DNA from: Flammula alnicola | Taxonomy: Eukaryota > Basidiomycota > Agaricomycetes > Agaricales > Strophariaceae | NCBI GenBank assembly: GCA_015499995.1 | Contig: JADNRV010000020.1 | Span: 62,001 to 126,000 of the forward strand | Reading direction: 5' to 3' | Length of the DNA stretch: 64,000 nucleotides | Shown: in pieces, positions 59,933 to 64,000 of the stretch | Position numbering within the stretch: the first letter of the stretch is position 1 | Layout of the letters: the number at the start of each line of letters is the position of its first letter | Notes under the pieces: generated by a model | Database searches by the model: none | What the model was told of the DNA's origin: nothing | Seen by the model: the letters and a program-made list of their open reading frames with translations, nothing else | Position numbers and translations under genes: made by a program

Positions 59933-61120
59933 TCACTTGGGGGCATTACTTTGCGTCGGTTTCTTGAATCCCGCAGAGGCTGATGTTGAGGTCGAAGCTA
60001 CATTGCCACTAGCATTACCAGCCGCCGCCGCCGAGCCATCTATGGATGTTTGCGTCTTAGAGGTGTGTGATTCGTGTCAAAAGGAGACATACCATTTTTT
60101 TGCTGGCTCGGCGGCAATCCCAGTAACATCCTTCCCACGCCTTCGGGGCAATCGCTGATTAACGAGCTTGACTTGAGGTTGCGATGAGCTGTCAGAACTC
60201 TTGGTGGGTCCTACTGGCACTCCCAAGGCCTTCACTCTATCAATGTATGACGAGGTTAGTGCGAATTCATGACAATGGGGTTGGAGAAAGTAAACTTACA
60301 GCGGATTAACTCGGTGACGAGTTTTCGAGCCTCTTGTTTCAGCCATAACAATGTCCGCGGGTGTGGTGTCCACAGGCGCAGTGGTCACAGCAGGTGCGGT
60401 GTCTGCAACTGCAGCATTCATGGTGGGTGCGGCATCTGCGGGTACAGCGTTTATGGTGGGTGCAGTGTTAGCAAGTACAGCATTTGCCGTGGGTGCGGCG
60501 TCCGTCATGCCTTGTGGTACTTGCGACAAAACGGGAGTAGTGGCAGCCTGAGCGGCATCTAAATGGACAAGTCAGATCGCAAATGATTGTCAGAACAAAC
60601 AGTAACCTACCAATAGTTTCGATCTCCACTGATGGTTTGAGAGATGCACTGATGGGAGTGGTCGTGAGTGGAGGCGATGAGCAAGTGGCAGCCAAAGAAG
60701 ACAAAGACCCGCCGGCCGTGTTGGAAGGGCTTGTGGAGACACCAGAGTTTCGAGTGCTCGTCACTGAGGGCATCAAACTTGCGCTTAACTCGATTGAACT
60801 TGCGTGTGCACTCCTCATGAGCATCTAGGCTATCATATCTGGATATATATCCCTATGTTCCGAGCGCATATATTCAGTTATTTGGCCTATTCTCCATCAC
60901 AGAAGTGAAAATAGCAGAACATTACCTTTCGAGGACCATATTCCCTTTCACGAGAGCTTTTTGAGAGTGGCCGCTTCTTTTCTTTGCGACTGCGAGATAC
61001 CGCCGGATGTGGCGACTGGGACTGCTCGGTGTCGGAGATTTGCATAATGCTTGACATACTCCGCGTTAGGCGGCTTGTGGGGAGAGCTTGGGTGCTATGA
61101 GCAGCGGGAGAGGATGGCAT
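59933..61120 (-). CDS. Low-complexity protein with Ala/Pro/Thr repeats, uncertain model
   Basis: Minus-strand multi-exon reading. Exon 1 (60926-61120) is Ser/Arg/Lys-rich: MPSSPAAHSTQALPTSRLTR, and later SREREYGPRK. Exon 2 (to 60852) starts ISRYDSLDAHEECTRKFNRV, a helical charged stretch. The next exon carries imperfect 11-residue repeats (AVLANTAPTIN, AVPADAAPTMN, AAVADTAPAVT). Then VKALGVPVGPTKSS, a basic RLPRRRGKD block and an Ala/Ser/Gly-rich end at a stop at 59933. Frames do not join at two points: within exon 2 near 60740-60790, and at an exon end with seven A/T bases (60095-60101), where one base fewer restores frame. No family recognised. Short coiled-coil plus basic block could mean a nuclear protein; that is a guess. 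Confidence 0.35.
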
Positions 61121-61340
61121 ATTTTGTAGAGATAACGAGGAGATGTTGGTGGTAGAAAGCAAGGGAGCGCAAACACGTCAACGGGAGAAATGGCTCTGTG
61201 ACAGAGTGATTTGTGTGACTTACTGACACGCAAAGTCTACGCCAACTCTAAGTACATTTTGGCTGCTACATGAATAGTACTTTTGACCCATAGATATAAT
61301 AAAGCCACGGTTGGGGTTGCTGGGCGAGACTATTTTTCTT
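61121..61340. other. Short intergenic
   Basis: Between two minus-strand units; open upstream of the ATG at 61120 only through a non-ATG codon. Nothing recognised. Confidence 0.3.
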
Positions 61341-61837
61341 TCACATTTTGCATTGATATTGTAGATACATAATATCTATACGAACGCGAACATATATATC
61401 CGAGTCTGTGTCACTTTCATTCCCATGCTCGTTATCCCTCACGTTCTCTGGTACTGGTTGTTCAGTTGAACCGAGACCACCGCCTCCGCCACTAACGTCA
61501 TCGCCATCTTTTGAAAAAGGACACAATAGTTGTCAAAGTTGTCCGGCAAAGGAGCACTTATCATACCTTCAGAGTCCCTTATGCGTCGCCTCTTGTTGGG
61601 TGGGCTTCGAGACGACGCCCGTGATCCAGGTGGTGATTTTTGCACTTGGTCTGTGGAAGATCTATTCGGCAAAGTGTCTTGTTGTGCCAGAAACGGTTCG
61701 AGTGGAGGCGGCTGAGTTGACTCTCGAAATCAAGCGTGGCCATACTACCAAGTGGACCGGCTAAAAGCAACAGGTTGTGTTGCACCGTTGCGCATACAGA
61801 GCTGTGCACAGTTACAGAAGAACTGATGTGCAGACAT
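61341..61837 (-). pseudogene. Broken gene with Cys-rich start, two in-frame stops
   Basis: From ATG 61837 the minus strand reads MSAHQFFCNCAQLCMRNGAT, a short Cys-rich start, then PVAFSRSTW. A TAG, YGHA, a TGA, then FRESTQPPPLEPFLAQQDT all lie in the same frame up to KRRRIRDSE and a splice donor. The next exon gives DGDDVSGGGGGLGSTEQ and an acidic end. Both stops could be single C-to-T changes (CAG to TAG, CGA to TGA). The Cys-x-Cys...STW-x-x-H pattern resembles the N-terminus of transposon-linked ORFs in mushrooms, followed by a disordered linker. I cannot name it with confidence. Confidence 0.4.
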
Positions 61838-62266
61838 GGTAGGGATGGACGTGGTTAGATTGCGTGAAGGAGAGGCAAGTTGAAAATCGAAATGGCGTGA
61901 TCGGATTCGATGACGTTCTAAAATCTATTAATATATATGTGTGGTTCTATTTGCCATCAGGCTGTTTTCACTGGGTCTAATCTCTCATCACGATCACACG
62001 ATCTCTTTGGTTTCCATTTATAGATTCTCACACCGATCACGACACTTCCCCGTCCGGACCTCTCGAGGCTTCGGCACGAGGCGATCCTGCTTTACACTCT
62101 TCTTGACTCACCCGGACTCCTTCTCTGATTTTGGATCGCAAAGACCTTGGACTTATAAGGCCTGCGACGTAGACGATCGGATATATCATTGCGGCTGCGC
62201 GCCTTTGCGATCGGATTCTTCAATTCACAACCACTACAAGCAACGAATTTCGCTCACTAGACCGTC
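61838..62266. promoter_or_regulatory. Upstream region of the DUF6699 gene
   Basis: AT-rich in the first half. The plus frame is open across much of it but with no conserved residues; probably leader and promoter. Confidence 0.35.
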
Positions 62267-63113
62267 ATGGATAGGTTTGTTAGCAAGTGGGCGCCGGGGA
62301 CGTCTTGTACGTGAACATTCAGTTATCGGGCTAGATTGGTTGGCATTGACGAAACGCCTGCAGATGGTCCGATCCTCTCACAGACCGACCTTTACTTGCT
62401 TGGTACGGAGCTCGAGCTCAATCCTATTCTCAAGGGGGAGGTACAGAACTTTCCGCTACAATTCCACCTTGTAACTGGTGAGTCTTGAAGATATAGCTCC
62501 TCTATTCTTTCAGTCATGCTCCTTTCACAGGTTTCTCCACGAATACCCAGCCGAATGGGGACAACAGTGTAGTTGGAAAGGACGAGCCCGCAACGCTTCC
62601 ACGCGTCTCCCAAGTTATCGTCATCTCCCGCTTCTCTCCATGGTGTACGATTATAAAGAGGGACACGGGGGTGACCATAGGGGATCTTTGTTCGGCCATT
62701 TACAAAGAGTACGTCGAGAGCCACTCAGTCAATCAAGTTCTACATTAACGTGCGCGCGTATAATTATAGCTACATAGAACATGACATCACAGATGTAGAA
62801 TTTGGATCCCTCAATGCAAGAGGACAGGAGCAGTTGAAGCGTACGGCAGCCGTCAATTTCAATCATTTACAACAGCCGTCTGGTACATGGGGGGGATACT
62901 ATACGCCACAGCAACCAGGACCTGACCGACTACGACGCCTTGGTGTGTACACATTCACTTCAGTGGAAGCTCGTTCACGTCTGAAATTAATTTTGTATAG
63001 ATTGGCTCCGAGAGAGGGTTTACTTTGAAGGTGTGTCAAGAGATGACAATTATGCCCGATCTCGGCTGGGATTCAGGGCGCCTAATATTTTTATCATGGA
63101 GCTCACGTCGTAA
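62267..63113 (+). CDS. DUF6699 domain protein
   Basis: Five exons, 62267-62306, 62364-62477, 62531-62708, 62770-62942 and 63001-63113, give 205 residues in frame. The N-terminus MDRFVSKWAPGTSYGPILSQ leads to LELNPILKGEVQNFPLQFHL. The domain core follows: LPRVSQVIVISRFSPWCTII, then GVTIGDLCSAIYKDYIEHD, and the C-terminal RRLDWLRERVYFEGVSRDD, with an end of FRAPNIFIMELTS. This order matches DUF6699, a small domain frequent in Agaricomycete genomes and of unknown function. All introns are 53-61 nt with good signals. Confidence 0.8.
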
Positions 63114-63368
63114 TCGGTTTCCTGTCTGTACAATGTATCTCCATACCCATCTTCTCGTTGTCTTTGTCTTTTATTTGGAATAGCATACTCTCGTCATTTT
63201 AGTGTTCATGGGGGTGGGCACGGCCTGTGACGCGCCTCTTTATTTGTACATAATTATATCTAAGGCCTCCCTGCCAAAAGCCATATCAAAAACGCCGGTA
63301 CCGATTATAGACGCAATTCTCACCTAATTATTGAGGTTTTGACGTGAATCGACCCTAAATTGAGTATT

Positions 63369-63478
63369 CTTTCGAGGCTTGGCAACCTTTTTGCTAGATC
63401 TGTCTAAAGATGAGACATTATATTATTGATCTCATCTTTAGACACATACATCTCAAATATTTAACCAAGCCTCGAAAG
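63369..63478. repeat. 110-nt nested inverted repeat (two perfect 14-bp stems)
   Basis: Outer arms CTTTCGAGGCTTGG (63369-63382) and CCAAGCCTCGAAAG (63465-63478) are exact reverse complements. Inner arms GTCTAAAGATGAGA (63402-63415) and TCTCATCTTTAGAC (63430-63443) are also exact. The loop is 14 nt; the stems are separated by unpaired spacers of 19 and 21 nt. Shape and size suit a small-RNA precursor-like hairpin or a tiny inverted-repeat element. Confidence 0.85.
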
Positions 63479-63584
63479 CTTTTTACTTTAAAATTGCACT
63501 TGCCAAACCCCAGAGAGCCAGCTTGCGAGATGCCTTTTTAAAATGGTACTGAAGCAATCAGTCAAAAGCATCACACAAGCACGT

Positions 63585-63602
63585 CTGTCACATATGTGAC
63601 AG
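63585..63602. repeat. Perfect 18-bp palindrome
   Basis: CTGTCACATATGTGACAG is its own reverse complement. It contains TGTCACATATGTGACA and could be a dimeric transcription-factor site; no adjacent gene start is seen. Confidence 0.7.
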
Positions 63603-64000
63603 CCTATATCTTGGGTGGCCCCGCCAATATTGCAGGAAGAAAAAGCATGTACGACAGCTACAAATTTGGTGAAAGCTCCTGATTATTAAAGGTACATTGT
63701 GGACAATATATATGCTGGAACGAGAAAGAACGACGGCTTACACCTTGAGATGTTGAATTGTGCGAGAGCGGCGCGCTTTCATGTGGCTGTGCGCTTAGTC
63801 ATGCGCCCATCAGACGAACTGTGAATGCCCACCCCCAGCACTGTTCAACTTGAGTTCGCACAGGCCTCCGGAAAAGTAAGTACTTACTCGGGCTCCAAGT
63901 CCCTGGGAAAAACAATGGGATAAATAACGAGGAACTGGCGGTGCCTTTACCCGTCCCCGAAGCACTCTGTAAACTGTAAAGGAGCGAAACCAGTGCTAAA

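Larger units (their letters stand above)
63114..64000. other. Intergenic with hairpin and palindrome
   Basis: No protein-coding signal. It holds the double-stem inverted repeat at 63369-63478 and a palindrome at 63585-63602, plus an AT-rich patch at 63640-63720. Confidence 0.45.

Noticed and set aside
1..64000. tRNA, rRNA or CRISPR features
   Set aside because: No T-arm/B-box pattern with a matching acceptor stem, no rRNA blocks and no regularly spaced repeats were noticed by eye; a tRNAscan run would be decisive.

Overview
The window looks like nuclear DNA of a filamentous basidiomycete, most likely an Agaricomycete. Genes are cut by many short introns (mostly 49-75 nt, GT...AG). Housekeeping proteins are fungal (elongation factor 3, a Vph1-type V-ATPase subunit a, CWC22). 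Several products belong to families known mainly from mushroom-forming fungi (DUF7918, DUF6699, a one-helix protein, a cysteine-rich receptor-like protein). No species is claimed. All exon joins were read by hand from splice signals and protein-family fit. For most multi-exon models the exon lengths sum exactly to a whole reading frame.

Layout. 0-11 kb: 3' end of the polyadenylation factor PFS2, a DUF7918 gene, VPH1 and elongation factor 3. 11-20.5 kb: an Argonaute gene, the spliceosomal factor CWC22 and an LACTB2-like metallo-beta-lactamase. 20.5-30.5 kb: accessory region with a broken P-loop NTPase gene, a decayed Argonaute fragment on the opposite strand to the full gene, an 868-bp element with terminal inverted repeats, AT-rich repeats, and membrane-type ORFs not recognised. 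30.6-40.3 kb: a vacuolar serine carboxypeptidase, an HMG-box factor, an unrecognised gene and a one-helix membrane protein. 40.3-44.8 kb: a gene-poor stretch. 44.8-58.7 kb: a PP2C phosphatase, the cysteine-rich receptor-like protein, calcipressin, a CCDC124-like ribosome-associated protein and an MFS transporter. 58.7-64 kb: a minisatellite, a low-complexity gene, a broken gene with two in-frame stops, a DUF6699 gene, and a 110-nt double hairpin.

Themes. (1) RNA silencing: a 20-plus-exon Argonaute with a complete DEDH catalytic set carries inferred micro-exons of 3, 6 and 8 nt. About 9 kb away lies a PIWI-only relict that keeps the same intron positions, including the 8-nt micro-exon. (2) Single-base frame breaks: Argonaute, LACTB2, the P-loop NTPase and the receptor-like protein need eight restored bases in total, all one-base losses, while eight neighbouring housekeeping or conserved genes read cleanly. 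This is either real decay or local sequence error, and it decides whether these genes are alive. (3) No operon-like functional system or CRISPR array was seen, and no tRNA was recognised.
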